From Flavobacterium succinicans LMG 10402 (GTDB lineage: Bacteria > Bacteroidota > Bacteroidia > Flavobacteriales > Flavobacteriaceae), in assembly GCF_000611675.1 (NCBI RefSeq), contig NZ_JATV01000014.1, positions 34,852 to 98,851 on the forward strand: a DNA stretch of 64,000 nt. Reading direction: 5' to 3'. Shown piece after piece: positions 37,841 through 47,067 of this stretch. The stretch's first letter is position 1; each line of letters begins with the position of its first letter. The position numbers were made by a program, and so were the translations under genes. The notes beneath the pieces are model-generated. The model searched no databases. It worked only from the letters and a program-made list of their open reading frames with translations, and had not been told where the DNA came from.

Positions 37841-38608
37841 ATGTCAATGAGTACTTCTCCCGGGATCTTATCGATCAATATTTCTAATGGAATTGCTACG
37901 CTTACCTTTGGGCATCCAGCTAGTAATTCTTTTCCTAAAGAACTATTACAACAACTTACTGAAGCTATTCAAGAGGTAGGAGCCAATGAAGCTGTGCAAG
38001 TAGTGGTTCTGAAAAGTGAAGGAATCGGAGTTTTCTGCGCAGGTGCCTCATTCGACGAACTTTTGGCGGTCAGCAATGAAGCCGAAGGAGCAGCCTTCTT
38101 TTCTGGCTTTGCTAATGTCATTAATGCAATGCGAGCTTGTCCGAAAGTGATTATTGGTCGCATTCAAGGAAAAGCCATAGGCGGTGGAGTTGGCATTGCG
38201 GCAGCTTGTGATTATACCTTGGCTACACGTCAGGCTAGTATCAAATTATCAGAACTCGCCATCGGAATTGGTCCTTTTGTGATTGAGCCTGCGGTGAGTC
38301 GTAAAATCGGAAAAATGGCGATGTCTCAAATGACCTTGACGGCTCAAGAATGGAAATCGGCCGAGTGGGCACAACAACAAGGTTTGTATGCCGCTATTTT
38401 TGAAACCCTTCCAGAATTGGACGAAGCCGTGCAACAAATGGCCGCACAACTAGCCAGCTACAATCCCCAAGCTTTACTCGAAATCAAGAAAGTATTTTGG
38501 GAAGGCACCGATCATTGGGCAACTTTATTGCTAGAACGTGCCGCGATTTCCGGACAATTGGTGCTTTCTGATTTTACCAAAAACGCTTTACTTCAATTTA
38601 AAAAATAA
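37841..38608 (+). CDS. Enoyl-CoA hydratase/isomerase family protein
   Basis: This 255-residue crotonase-fold protein has the oxyanion-hole segments CAGASFDELL (about 67-76) and GKAIGGGVGIAAACDYTLAT (about 109-128). The second catalytic Glu region reads SELAIGIGPFVIEPAVSR, where the Glu pattern differs slightly from classical hydratases, so the exact reaction is uncertain. A nearer start at the third codon (MSTSPG) is possible. The next small membrane gene begins 5 bp after its stop. Confidence 0.88.
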   Translation: MSMSTSPGILSINISNGIATLTFGHPASNSFPKELLQQLTEAIQEVGANEAVQVVVLKSEGIGVFCAGASFDELLAVSNEAEGAAFFSGFANVINAMRACPKVIIGRIQGKAIGGGVGIAAACDYTLATRQASIKLSELAIGIGPFVIEPAVSRKIGKMAMSQMTLTAQEWKSAEWAQQQGLYAAIFETLPELDEAVQQMAAQLASYNPQALLEIKKVFWEGTDHWATLLLERAAISGQLVLSDFTKNALLQFKK

Positions 38609-38613
38609 CAACA

Positions 38614-38787
38614 ATGACTTTTTTTTCTTTACTTCAAAAAGTAGATGTAGCCCAAAAAATAGCCCAAGCGCCAGACAAAAATTATGAAATAGGAGTGGTT
38701 ATTGGCTCGTATTTGCCTTTCGTGGTTTTGGTTGGATTTGCGTATTGGATGTATTACCGAGCAAAAAAAAGAGACGAAAACCGCTAA
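38614..38787 (+). CDS. 57-aa single-TM protein
   Basis: This short ORF is on the plus strand, with ATG at 38614 and TAA at 38785-38787. It translates to 57 residues: an amphipathic start (MTFFSLLQKVDVAQKIAQ), one membrane segment of about 20 residues (IGVVIGSYLPFVVLVGFAY) and a basic C-terminus (YRAKKRDENR). It sits 5 bp after the enoyl-CoA hydratase stop and 34 bp before queD, as in an operon. No family is recognised; coding potential rests on spacing, composition and topology. Confidence 0.65.
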   Translation: MTFFSLLQKVDVAQKIAQAPDKNYEIGVVIGSYLPFVVLVGFAYWMYYRAKKRDENR

Positions 38788-38794
38788 AATTCCT

Positions 38795-38802
38795 TAAATT
38801 TG
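38795..38802 (+). promoter_or_regulatory. Candidate -7 box for queD
   Basis: TAAATTTG matches TAnnTTTG, 19 bp before the queD ATG. The -33 element is not evident. Confidence 0.33.
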
Positions 38803-38821
38803 CCCCTCAAATTCAATACAG

Positions 38822-39274
38822 ATGAGTAATATCAGAATCACCAAAAAATTTAGTTTCGAAACCGGTCATGCTTTGTATGGTTATGATGGGAAATGCAAAA
38901 ATGTACACGGGCACAGTTATAAATTATCAGTAACTGTTATCGGCTCTCCTATAACCGATCGATCGAACGTGAAACTAGGCATGGTGATTGATTTTACCGA
39001 TTTGAAAAAAATTGTCAAAGAAGAAGTAGTAGATCAATTTGACCACGCTACTGTTTTCAACCAAACGACTCCTCATATTGAATTGGCAAAAGAATTAAAA
39101 GACCGTGGACATCACGTAATTTTGGTCGATTATCAGCCTACCAGCGAGAACATGATTGTTGATTTTGCGGCAAGAATCAAAAGCCGATTGCCAGAGGGAA
39201 TTAACTTATTCTCTTTAAAATTACAAGAAACCGAATCTTCTTTCGCAGAATGGTTTGCCAGCGATAATGTATAG
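38822..39274 (+). CDS. queD: 6-pyruvoyl-tetrahydropterin synthase/QueD family protein
   Basis: This 150-residue protein has zinc ligands in FETGHALYG (His16) and VHGHSYKL (His-x-His near 29-31), and the catalytic CKNVHGH context with Cys26. The C-terminal LQETESSFAEW carries the pterin-anchoring Glu. It likely converts dihydroneopterin triphosphate to 6-carboxy-tetrahydropterin for queuosine synthesis; the PTPS alternative cannot be excluded from sequence alone. Confidence 0.92.
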   Translation: MSNIRITKKFSFETGHALYGYDGKCKNVHGHSYKLSVTVIGSPITDRSNVKLGMVIDFTDLKKIVKEEVVDQFDHATVFNQTTPHIELAKELKDRGHHVILVDYQPTSENMIVDFAARIKSRLPEGINLFSLKLQETESSFAEWFASDNV

Positions 39275-39316
39275 AAATAGATAACCCTTGGTCAAATTCA
39301 AATAAAATAAAAATTT

Positions 39317-39462
39317 AACCACATAGAGCCATAGATTAAAAGATAATCAATATAGAAAAAAGAGAAAAAGTTCTATTTTCCACAATAGATAACTATGTGA
39401 ATAGTAAAACGTCTATTTTCTTTTTCTTAAAAAACTACAAATTCTATGATTCTATGTGGTAA
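39317..39462. repeat. Intergenic inverted-repeat element between queD and the lpxH-like gene
   Basis: The outer arms ACCACATAGAGCCATAGA and TCTATGATTCTATGTGGT are complementary except at two adjacent positions and lie about 110 bp apart. A nested pair GAAAAAG/CTTTTTC is inside. The unit resembles CCACATAG-type repeats often seen between genes in flavobacteria (from memory). It contains no gene. Confidence 0.6.
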
Positions 39463-39511
39463 AAAGATAATTTAACCCAAAGTTTCGGGATCAAAATCCA
39501 AATTAAATTGC

Positions 39512-40264
39512 ATGACTTCAATCTCCAAAAAAATATATTTTGCTTCTGATCAACATTTTGGTGCGCCTACGCCTGAGTTGAGTTTTCCTAGAGAACAAAA
39601 ATTTGTAGCATGGCTAGACGAAGTAAAGAAAGATGCAGAAGCTATTTTTTTATTGGGTGATTTATTCGATTTTTGGTTCGAATACAAAACCGTCGTGCCC
39701 AAAGGATTTGTTCGCGTTTTAGGTAAATTGGCCGAGATTCGCGATAGTGGAATTCCGATTTATTTTTTCGTCGGGAATCATGATTTATGGATGAACGATT
39801 ATTTTGAAAAAGAACTGAATATTCCGGTTTTTCATGACAATCAAGAATATACTTTTCATGGAAAAACTTTTTTAGTAGGACACGGAGACGGAAAAGGACC
39901 TGGAGATTTGGGCTACAAACGCATGAAAAAAGTGTTTACCAATCCGTTCTCTAAATGGCTGTTTCGTTGGTTGCATCCTGATCTTGGTGTTGGACTAGCA
40001 CAATATCTTTCGGTAAAAAACAAGTTAATTTCTGGAGCCGAAGATGTTACTTTTTTAGGTGAAGACAACGAATGGTTAATTCAATATGCTAAACGAAAAC
40101 TAGAAACCAAGCATTATAACTATTTGGTTTTTGGACACCGTCATTTGCCCATGAAATACACCGTTGGTGAAAACGCTGAATACGTAAATCTAGGCGATTG
40201 GATTACTTATTTTACTTATGGCGTTTTTGATGGTGAAACTTTTGAGGTCAAAACATTCAACTAA
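39512..40264 (+). CDS. lpxH: UDP-2,3-diacylglucosamine diphosphatase (LpxH-like)
   Basis: This 250-residue calcineurin-like metallophosphoesterase has metal-binding motifs in order: ASDQHFG (Asp13, His15), GDLFDFW (~49-55), GNHDLW (~89-94), VGHGDG (~126) and GHRHLP (~211-216). It cleaves UDP-diacylglucosamine to lipid X in lipid A synthesis at the inner leaflet. LpxH is the best family match because of the GDLFDFWFEY and RWLHPDLG segments. Confidence 0.88.
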   Translation: MTSISKKIYFASDQHFGAPTPELSFPREQKFVAWLDEVKKDAEAIFLLGDLFDFWFEYKTVVPKGFVRVLGKLAEIRDSGIPIYFFVGNHDLWMNDYFEKELNIPVFHDNQEYTFHGKTFLVGHGDGKGPGDLGYKRMKKVFTNPFSKWLFRWLHPDLGVGLAQYLSVKNKLISGAEDVTFLGEDNEWLIQYAKRKLETKHYNYLVFGHRHLPMKYTVGENAEYVNLGDWITYFTYGVFDGETFEVKTFN

Positions 40265-40275
40265 ATTAAAGTGAT

Positions 40276-40971
40276 ATGGTGCCAATAGATTTTGATAAAC
40301 TAGATTATCCTATTGGGAATTCCATTAAAGAATGCCATAGTCAGTATGGATTAGATTTTCAAAATGGGCATTTTTATCTTCCTGACTATTGTCCTTTTGG
40401 GGACTTTTCTTCTTTTGAAAATGCAGCTTCTATTTTAGAGCAGTATTTAAAATTAACATCTTCTTTTTATATTTTTGGTAACTTACCTGAAGTCCCTTCG
40501 TGTATAGAAAATAAAGGAGCGTTACGTTGTTGTCAAATGATTCTTACTTGTCGAATTAAGCATCCTATTACTGAAACTATCATCAAATTAGGCCCTGAAA
40601 AGTTAGACGATTTGTTGGGTTTGGTACGTTTGGTTTATCCAGAGTACTTCAAGCCTCAAACCACAGCTATGGGAAATTATTACGGTATTTATAAAGACAG
40701 TAAATTAGTTGCTGTTACAGGTGAGCGCATGCAAATGAACGATTTTATAGAGGTCAGTGCTGTAATTACGCATCCGGATCACACAGGAAAAGGGTATGCT
40801 AAACAGTTAGTAACACATACTGCAAACGCTATTTTTGATCAAAATAAATTTCCTTTTTTGCATGTCGCAAGGCGCAATAGTAGAGCGATTCATGTGTATG
40901 AATCATTAGGATTTAGCACGCGTAAAGAAATTAATATTTGGCATTTGGTTAAAAAGCAGCATAGCCCTTAA
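40276..40971 (+). CDS. GNAT family N-acetyltransferase
   Basis: This 231-residue protein has an N-terminal region of ~100 residues without a recognised domain (GNSIKECHSQYGLDFQNGHF), then a GNAT/FR47-type domain. The acetyl-CoA loop TGKGYAKQLV and the downstream NSRAIHVYESLGFSTRK are clear. The acceptor is unknown. It starts 11 bp after the lpxH-like gene. Confidence 0.87.
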   Translation: MVPIDFDKLDYPIGNSIKECHSQYGLDFQNGHFYLPDYCPFGDFSSFENAASILEQYLKLTSSFYIFGNLPEVPSCIENKGALRCCQMILTCRIKHPITETIIKLGPEKLDDLLGLVRLVYPEYFKPQTTAMGNYYGIYKDSKLVAVTGERMQMNDFIEVSAVITHPDHTGKGYAKQLVTHTANAIFDQNKFPFLHVARRNSRAIHVYESLGFSTRKEINIWHLVKKQHSP

Positions 40972-40983
40972 TTTGCCGCTTTT

Positions 40984-42252
40984 TTAGGAATTTTCATGTG
41001 CATCGAGATCTTTTTGTAAATCCAATTTTCGGAAAGAAGGCATAAAGGTTCCCATTCCGAGTACAATCATCAAAGTCATACATCCTCCAAATACCACTGC
41101 AGGAACGGTTCCCATTAATTTTGCCGTAAGACCACTTTCAAAAGCACCCAATTCATTCGACGAGCCAACAAAAATTGAATTTACCGAAGCCACACGGCCA
41201 CGCATGTGATCTGGAGTTTTTAATTGTAAAATAGTCGAACGAATCACCATTGAAATGCCATCCACAACGCCACTAAAGAATAAGGCTAACAAGGAAACCC
41301 AGAAGATGGTAGAAAGGCCAAAAATGATGATACAAACACCAAACAAGAAAATAGCGGTTAGCAATTTCATTCCGGCATTTTTATTTACTGGAACATAAGC
41401 GGTGAAAAGCATGGTTAGTATCGCTCCAACTGCAGGAGCGGCTCTTAGAACGCCAAAACCTTGCGAACCTACTTGTAAAATATCTAAAGCGAAAATAGGT
41501 AACAGCGCTACTGCGCCACCAAATAATACCGCAGTCATATCTAAGGTTAAGGCTCCAAGAATCATCTTGTTGTTGTACACAAATTTTACGCCTTCTTTCA
41601 AACTATCTAAAACAGGTTCGCCAATTTTTGGATTTAAAATGGGTTTCTTTTCTATGAAAGTTAAGCCTAATAAAGCAGCAAAAGCAAAGGCAACGACAAG
41701 GGCTAAAGACCAATGAACGCCTATAAAAGTAATTGAAAATCCAGCAACCGCAGGTCCAATTACCGATCCTACTTGCCAAACCGAACTGCTCCAAGTAGCG
41801 GCATTGGAATAGGCTTTTTTGGGTACGATTAAGGCTAAAAGAGAAAAAATAGTAGGCCCCAAAAACGAACGGACAAGACCACCTAAAAAGACAAATAAGT
41901 AAATGAGGTACAGAATGGTGCTGCCTTCAAACTGGGAAGAAAAACTTGGAATAGTCAAGCAAAATAATCCTGAACTAATAAAAAGAAATCCCAAAATACA
42001 TTTGATTAGCATGCCTTTTTTTTCCTTTTGATCCACGATATGACCAGCAAACAGCGCCATGGCAACCGCAGGTATGATTTCCATCAACCCAATAATCCCC
42101 AAGGATAAAGCACTTTTGGTTACGCGATATACTTCCCATTCAATAATGATAAACTGCATCGACCATGCAAAAACCATAGCGAATCGGATGAGTAAAAAGA
42201 TATTAAATTCTTTATAGCGAAGTGCTTGATAAGGGTCGTTTTTTGGTTTCAT
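40984..42252 (-). CDS. MFS transporter (MFS_3/EntS-like)
   Basis: This 422-residue permease has 12 predicted segments. The start FAMVFAWSMQFIIIEWEVY and the GHIVDQKEKK loop after TM2 fit the MFS_3 drug/siderophore exporter type rather than sugar porters. The DHMRGRVASVNSIF segment late in the protein is typical of that group. It begins 1 bp after the recJ stop, so the two share a message. The substrate is unknown. Confidence 0.88.
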   Translation of the reverse strand: MKPKNDPYQALRYKEFNIFLLIRFAMVFAWSMQFIIIEWEVYRVTKSALSLGIIGLMEIIPAVAMALFAGHIVDQKEKKGMLIKCILGFLFISSGLFCLTIPSFSSQFEGSTILYLIYLFVFLGGLVRSFLGPTIFSLLALIVPKKAYSNAATWSSSVWQVGSVIGPAVAGFSITFIGVHWSLALVVAFAFAALLGLTFIEKKPILNPKIGEPVLDSLKEGVKFVYNNKMILGALTLDMTAVLFGGAVALLPIFALDILQVGSQGFGVLRAAPAVGAILTMLFTAYVPVNKNAGMKLLTAIFLFGVCIIIFGLSTIFWVSLLALFFSGVVDGISMVIRSTILQLKTPDHMRGRVASVNSIFVGSSNELGAFESGLTAKLMGTVPAVVFGGCMTLMIVLGMGTFMPSFRKLDLQKDLDAHENS

Positions 42253-42253
42253 T

Positions 42254-43945
42254 TTAGTTCTTTATGTCTTTTAGTCTCAATTGCAGTTCTATTTTGTCGT
42301 TCCATTCATTTTCGTCTATGCAATAAGCAGCCTCGAAAACTTGTTTGTTTTTTACTATTGCATGTTTGCTTCCTAATCCAAAACCAATAGCAGGAATGCC
42401 TTCCGAATTATTTTGGCGCACAAAAAGTTTCAGATGTTCTTCTTCTTTTCCCATCGGTTTTCCGTAGCCCGTATCAAATACATTTTTGGTCGCAAAAATA
42501 GGGGTCATATTTTGAGGACCACAAGGCTCAAATTGTTTTAAAATGCGTGTAAATTTAGGGGTAATTTCTTCAAAATGGACAACAGCATCGATAGAAAGTT
42601 CGGGTTGAAGTAATTCGGGGGCAATGGTTTCTTGTACTACTTTTTCAAAGGCTTCCTTAAATGCGGCATAATTTTCAGGTTTCAACGTCATGCCTGCAGC
42701 ATACATGTGTCCTCCAAATTGTTCCAAATGTGCTGAGCAAGCTTCTAGCGCATTGTAAACATCAAATCCTTTTACCGAACGGGCTGATGCGGCATATTTA
42801 TCGCCACTTTTGGTAAACACCAAGGTAGGGCGATAGTAGGTTTCTATCAATCGAGAAGCGACAATGCCAATCACGCCTTTGTGCCAAGTTTCCTGAAAAA
42901 CTACTGTGGTAAATCGGTTTTGTTCGCCGTTTTCTTCAATTTGCGTCAGCGCTTCTTTGGTGATTTGTTGGTCCAAATCTTTGCGTTCGGCATTATAGGC
43001 TTCAATTTCAGAGGCAAATTGCTGCGCTTGTTCAAAATCAAATTCGGTCAACAATTCTACGGCATGATTTCCATGTTTGATGCGACCCGCCGCGTTGATT
43101 CTCGGCGCAATAATAAAAACTACATCCGTAATGTCGAGCGTTTTTTTCTTGAGTTGATGCGTCATCGCCTTAATTCCAGGACGCGGTTCGCTGTTAATTA
43201 CTTGCAATCCAAAATGTGCCAAAACTCTATTCTCACCCGTCATCGGAACAATATCGGCAGCAATTGCGGTAGCCACCAAATCCAGATACGGAATCAAATC
43301 TTCTATGGTTTGATTACGGTTAGCTGCCAATGCTTGAATGAGTTTAAAACCAATTCCACAACCACACAATTCGTCGTACGGATACCCACAATCAGTTCGT
43401 TTCGGGTCCAAAATTGCTACGGCATCAGGTAAGTTGTCACCAGGGCGGTGGTGGTCGCCAATAATAAAATCGATATTCTTTTCTTTGGCATACGCCACGT
43501 GATCAATAGATTTTATCCCACAATCTAGCGCTATAATTAGTGAAAAACCGTTGTCATCGGCAAAATCAATTCCTTTAAACGACACTCCGTAACCCTCATC
43601 ATAACGGTCCGGAATATAAGTCGCAACATTGGGGTAAAAACTTCTCAAATAGCCCGAAACCAAAGAAACAGCCGTAGTTCCATCCACATCATAATCTCCA
43701 AAAACCAAAATATTTTCCTCATTTTCTATCGCTTTTTCAAGTCTTGCCACCGCTTTATCCATATCTTTCATTAAATACGGGTCGTGCAAATCGTTTAACG
43801 AGGGACGAAAAAATTGTCGGGCTTCCTCAAATGAAGTGATGCCTCTTTGCAGTAATAATGCGGCAATCGTTCTAGAAACTTGTAAGGCTTTCGCTAATTC
43901 ATTTATTTTTTCTTCTTTGGGTTTGGGTTTGAGTGTCCAACGCAT
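42254..43945 (-). CDS. recJ: Single-stranded-DNA exonuclease RecJ
   Basis: This 563-residue DHH-family 5'-3' exonuclease acts in recombination and mismatch repair. Metal motifs are FGDYDVDGTTAVSL (~81-94), ALDCGIKS, the DHH motif in IIGDHHRPGD and DPKRTDCGYPY. The DHHA1 domain carries GGHMYAAGMTL near 416. An OB-fold region follows. All catalytic Asp/His residues visible in the family are present. Confidence 0.96.
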   Translation of the reverse strand: MRWTLKPKPKEEKINELAKALQVSRTIAALLLQRGITSFEEARQFFRPSLNDLHDPYLMKDMDKAVARLEKAIENEENILVFGDYDVDGTTAVSLVSGYLRSFYPNVATYIPDRYDEGYGVSFKGIDFADDNGFSLIIALDCGIKSIDHVAYAKEKNIDFIIGDHHRPGDNLPDAVAILDPKRTDCGYPYDELCGCGIGFKLIQALAANRNQTIEDLIPYLDLVATAIAADIVPMTGENRVLAHFGLQVINSEPRPGIKAMTHQLKKKTLDITDVVFIIAPRINAAGRIKHGNHAVELLTEFDFEQAQQFASEIEAYNAERKDLDQQITKEALTQIEENGEQNRFTTVVFQETWHKGVIGIVASRLIETYYRPTLVFTKSGDKYAASARSVKGFDVYNALEACSAHLEQFGGHMYAAGMTLKPENYAAFKEAFEKVVQETIAPELLQPELSIDAVVHFEEITPKFTRILKQFEPCGPQNMTPIFATKNVFDTGYGKPMGKEEEHLKLFVRQNNSEGIPAIGFGLGSKHAIVKNKQVFEAAYCIDENEWNDKIELQLRLKDIKN

Positions 43946-44030
43946 GGTATTTTAGGTTTTATAACTTGTTAATTAGGCGTATAATTTATTTTTTTAGGAA
44001 CCAAAGCAAAAGGCTTTTTCAGGAAACACG

Positions 44031-44101
44031 GGTCCCGCTATCCGCTTTATCTTTGTTTTTTTAAAGAAAAAAAACAAAGGATGCCGCTGCTATCGGGGTT
44101 A
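44031..44101 (-). repeat. Intergenic hairpin repeat, copy E (short type)
   Basis: On the minus strand: head TAACCCCGATAGCAGCGGC then ATCC; stem CTTTGTTTTTTT/AAAAAAACAAAG; then GATAAAGCGGATAGCGGGA. The terminal AAATAGCTCCT is replaced by CCCGTGTTTCCT. It lies upstream of recJ. Confidence 0.75.
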
Positions 44102-44220
44102 AAGAGCCACAAATTGCCTTTTTATTGGCATTTTAAAATGGTCTTTAGACTATATTTTAGAACTATTTTTGTTATCAATAAATAACATTTTTTTCAAAAA
44201 TCGATATCTATAAATAACAA

Positions 44221-44571
44221 TTATTGTTGTTTCAATGTCAAAGGCTCTCCATAAAAAGCGATGCCATCCCAACCTGTTTTCATAAAATTACGAATGTTTT
44301 GATGGTCTGTACCTTCTGGATTTTTCAAGACGTCTTCAGTATAATAGGCTCCAAAACAAGCTAATGTTGCTTCTGGTGACAACTGCTGTAGTTCAGCAAA
44401 AGCAAACAATTTACAAGAGCCGTTGTTTTCGTTGGCAGCATTATGTTGTAAGCCGTTTTCGAAAGCTGTTGGTTCAAAATCATAATGCGCTTCAATAACC
44501 GCGATTGTTTCTTGAAAGGTAATCGCGTTTGGGGTGTTTTTTAATTTTTCTAAAAAAGCAGTTAGGCTCAT
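44221..44571 (-). CDS. HopJ family protein
   Basis: This 116-residue soluble protein matches the HopJ family: an N-terminal helix pair (LEKLKNTPNAITFQETIAVI) and the conserved core YDFEPTAFENG, NNGSCKLFAFAEL and LACFGAYYTEDVL. Despite the type III effector name, the gene occurs widely in non-pathogens and has no known activity. It follows rsmI by 10 bp on the same strand and is probably cotranscribed. Confidence 0.9.
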   Translation of the reverse strand: MSLTAFLEKLKNTPNAITFQETIAVIEAHYDFEPTAFENGLQHNAANENNGSCKLFAFAELQQLSPEATLACFGAYYTEDVLKNPEGTDHQNIRNFMKTGWDGIAFYGEPLTLKQQ

Positions 44572-44581
44572 ATTTTTTATT

Positions 44582-45295
44582 TTATTGTTCTTCTGAAAAT
44601 TTACTTTTTTTGGTTTCTTTGGTTATGGGTTTTCCTCCAACCACCACTACAATTTCGCCTCTAGGTGCGGTTTTTTCAAAGTGAGCCAGCACTTCTTTTA
44701 CCGTTCCGCGTACGTTTTCTTCATGCATTTTAGATAATTCTCTCGAAACACAAACGGGACGGTCTTCACCAAAATAAGTAATAAATTCACTTAAAGTCTT
44801 TACTAATTTGTGTGGAGAAACATAAAGAATCATCGTTCTCGTTTCTTCGGCCAAAGCCAAATAGCGAGTTTGTCTTCCTTTTTTGTCAGGCAAAAAACCT
44901 TCAAATACAAATTTGTCATTCGGCAAACCACTATTGACTAAAGCAGGGACAAATGCAGTGGCGCCAGGTAAGCATTCTACCGCAATGCCGTTTTCGATGC
45001 AAGCTCTAGTAATCAAAAAACCAGGGTCCGAGATGGCGGGTGTTCCAGCATCCGAAATCAAAGCGATGGTTTCGCCAGCTTGCAATCTAGCAATCAAGTT
45101 TTCGATGGTTTTGTGTTCATTATGCATGTGATGGCTGTGCATGTGCGTGCTAATCTCAAAATGCTTGAGCAATTTCCCACTGGTTCGGGTGTCCTCGGCC
45201 AAAATCAAATCAGCTTCTTTTAGAATGCGTATCGCTCGAAACGTCATGTCTTCGAGGTTGCCAATTGGAGTGGGTACGATATAAAGTTTAGACAT
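44582..45295 (-). CDS. rsmI: 16S rRNA (cytidine1402-2'-O)-methyltransferase
   Basis: This 237-residue SAM-dependent tetrapyrrole-methylase-fold enzyme methylates C1402 in the ribosomal decoding centre. The hallmark N-terminus LYIVPTPIGNLEDMTFRAI (residues 4-22), LAEDTRTSGKLL, ISDAGTPAISDPGF and LPGATAFVPALV are all intact. Confidence 0.96.
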   Translation of the reverse strand: MSKLYIVPTPIGNLEDMTFRAIRILKEADLILAEDTRTSGKLLKHFEISTHMHSHHMHNEHKTIENLIARLQAGETIALISDAGTPAISDPGFLITRACIENGIAVECLPGATAFVPALVNSGLPNDKFVFEGFLPDKKGRQTRYLALAEETRTMILYVSPHKLVKTLSEFITYFGEDRPVCVSRELSKMHEENVRGTVKEVLAHFEKTAPRGEIVVVVGGKPITKETKKSKFSEEQ

Positions 45296-45384
45296 ATTTT
45301 AAAAAGTTAAAACACGAAATCCGCAATAAAACGAAGTTCGTGTTTGATGATGAGGTATTGAAGGGAGCGGTAAAATAGAGTGGA

Positions 45385-46326
45385 TTACAAGAATTTTTTC
45401 TCTACGATTTCGATGAATCGGTGGGCATAATCGTCTTTACCTTCCCAGTTGTTGTATTCAGGTTTTATCATTTCATCAATAAAGGCTTTGGTTTCGTGAA
45501 AAGTAGTAAAGCTATTCAGTTGACTCAAAACTCGATTGTATTCCTCGTTACTGTTGTTGAAAAGATGTTTTACAAATCCAATACGATCGTTCAAATCTAT
45601 GGCGATACCTTTGCTTAACTTCTCGTTTAATGATTTAGGTTTGTTCTCTTTTTCTTCGGTTAGTGTTTCTACTTTATCAAAAGCTAAATCAAAAGGCGAA
45701 ACGGTTGCATTGGTTTTACCTGCTTCGATACTATCTGCTTTTACAAATTGAGGTTCAGTAAAGCTTCCTCCTAATAATTCTTCAAAAGAAATTTGGATTA
45801 CTTCTTGTTTAATCTCTTCTAAAGGTAAAACAGTTTCTGGTTCTTGGATTTTCACTTCTTCTGTTGCGACAACTTCTTCTACTATAGCTTCAAGTATTGG
45901 TTTCTCTTCTTCTTTTAGAACGTCTTCAATACTTGGAATTTCATTTTCAGTCGCTTCAATTTCGGATAAAATTGTTTCTTCAATAGTACTTTTTGGAGCA
46001 ACTTCTTCTAAAATTTCAGTAACGAATGTTTGTTTCGGAAGATCATTTTCTGTTTGCACTTTTTCGATTGTTGCAGCAGATGCAGGAAGCACAATTTCAG
46101 GAGAGCTCTCGAGTTTGTCAAAAGCTTTTTCAACTTCTATTTCTAAAGCCGCTTGTCCAATGGTTGGTTTGACTTCTCCGAAATTATCCTGTATAAATTT
46201 TAAAACCGCTAGTTTTTCATGTAGTTTTTGGGTTTCTAAAAGTAGGACATTCACATCAGATTTGTTTTTGAGTTTTAGAATTCTATGCGCAATGCTAACT
46301 AAATCAGCTTCCAATCTTTTTTTCAT
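45385..46326 (-). CDS. Glu-rich protein of unknown function
   Basis: This is a 313-residue cytosolic protein. The N-terminus (~1-60) is helical and Lys/Leu-rich. Residues ~70-220 are low-complexity and rich in Glu, Ile and Val (EEVVATEEVKIQEPE). The last ~80 residues form a conserved-looking domain (LNEKLSKGIAIDLNDRIGFV ... HLFNNSNEEYNRVLSQLN ... YAHRFIEIVEKKFL). No enzyme motif or membrane segment is seen. It is divergent from tdk. Confidence 0.82.
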   Translation of the reverse strand: MKKRLEADLVSIAHRILKLKNKSDVNVLLLETQKLHEKLAVLKFIQDNFGEVKPTIGQAALEIEVEKAFDKLESSPEIVLPASAATIEKVQTENDLPKQTFVTEILEEVAPKSTIEETILSEIEATENEIPSIEDVLKEEEKPILEAIVEEVVATEEVKIQEPETVLPLEEIKQEVIQISFEELLGGSFTEPQFVKADSIEAGKTNATVSPFDLAFDKVETLTEEKENKPKSLNEKLSKGIAIDLNDRIGFVKHLFNNSNEEYNRVLSQLNSFTTFHETKAFIDEMIKPEYNNWEGKDDYAHRFIEIVEKKFL

Positions 46327-46429
46327 AACTTTTGGAATTTATAATGAATAGGGTGTGTCTTTTTTAATAAATTTGTCGACAGTACAAAGTAATAAAAACT
46401 ATTCATTTTTAAAGGTAGAAAAATACAAA

Positions 46430-47023
46430 ATGTTTCTCGAAAATACAGTAAATCATAAAGAACAATTTGGTTGGATCGAAGTCATTTGTGGCTCCATGTT
46501 TTCGGGTAAAACAGAAGAATTGATTCGTCGTTTAAAGCGCGCTCAGTTTGCCAAACAAAAAATCGAAATTTTTAAGCCTTCCATTGATACACGTTATCAC
46601 GAGGAAATGGTGGTGTCTCATGACGAGAACGAGATTCGTTCTACGCCAGTTCCTGCTGCAGCCAATATTATGTTGTTGGCTCAAGGTTGTGATGTGGTAG
46701 GTATTGATGAAGCTCAGTTTTTTGATGACGAAATTGTCGCTGTTTGTAATGATTTAGCGAATCAAGGTATTCGCGTAATTGTTGCGGGCTTGGATATGGA
46801 TTTTAAAGGCAATCCTTTCGGTCCGATGCCTGCATTGATGGCCACTGCGGAGTATGTTACGAAAGTGCATGCCGTATGTACCCGAACAGGGAATTTAGCG
46901 AATTACAGTTTCAGAAAAACCGACAATGATAAGCTCGTTATGCTAGGGGAAACCGAGGAATATGAACCTTTGAGTCGAGCCGCTTATTATCATGCGATGC
47001 ATGATGCTAAAGAAAAGAAATAA
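46430..47023 (+). CDS. tdk: Thymidine kinase
   Basis: The ATG at 46430 ([19 protein letters not shown]) gives 197 residues; the longer frame starts at a GTG without family similarity. It has P-loop [11 protein letters not shown], Mg-binding DEAQFFDD, and the thymidine lasso region near [14 protein letters not shown]. The usual four zinc cysteines of type II Tdk are reduced to one (VHAVCTRTG), so the zinc site seems lost. It phosphorylates thymidine for salvage. Confidence 0.94.
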   Translation: MFLENTVNHKEQFGWIEVICGSMFSGKTEELIRRLKRAQFAKQKIEIFKPSIDTRYHEEMVVSHDENEIRSTPVPAAANIMLLAQGCDVVGIDEAQFFDDEIVAVCNDLANQGIRVIVAGLDMDFKGNPFGPMPALMATAEYVTKVHAVCTRTGNLANYSFRKTDNDKLVMLGETEEYEPLSRAAYYHAMHDAKEKK

Positions 47024-47034
47024 TATAGTACCAT

Positions 47035-47067
47035 AAAAAATCCCAACAATTCGTTGGGATTTTTTTA
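47035..47067. terminator. Bidirectional terminator between tdk and rpoN
   Basis: The stem AAAAATCCCAAC/GTTGGGATTTTT with loop AATTC lies between convergent genes. Confidence 0.92.

Noticed and set aside
44221..44571. HopJ gene as evidence for a type III secretion system
   Set aside because: The HopJ family is widespread in bacteria without type III secretion, and no secretion gene is nearby.
46355..46429. Longer thymidine kinase from a GTG at 46355
   Set aside because: The extension has no family similarity and lies in the divergent promoter region; the ATG at 46430 is standard.
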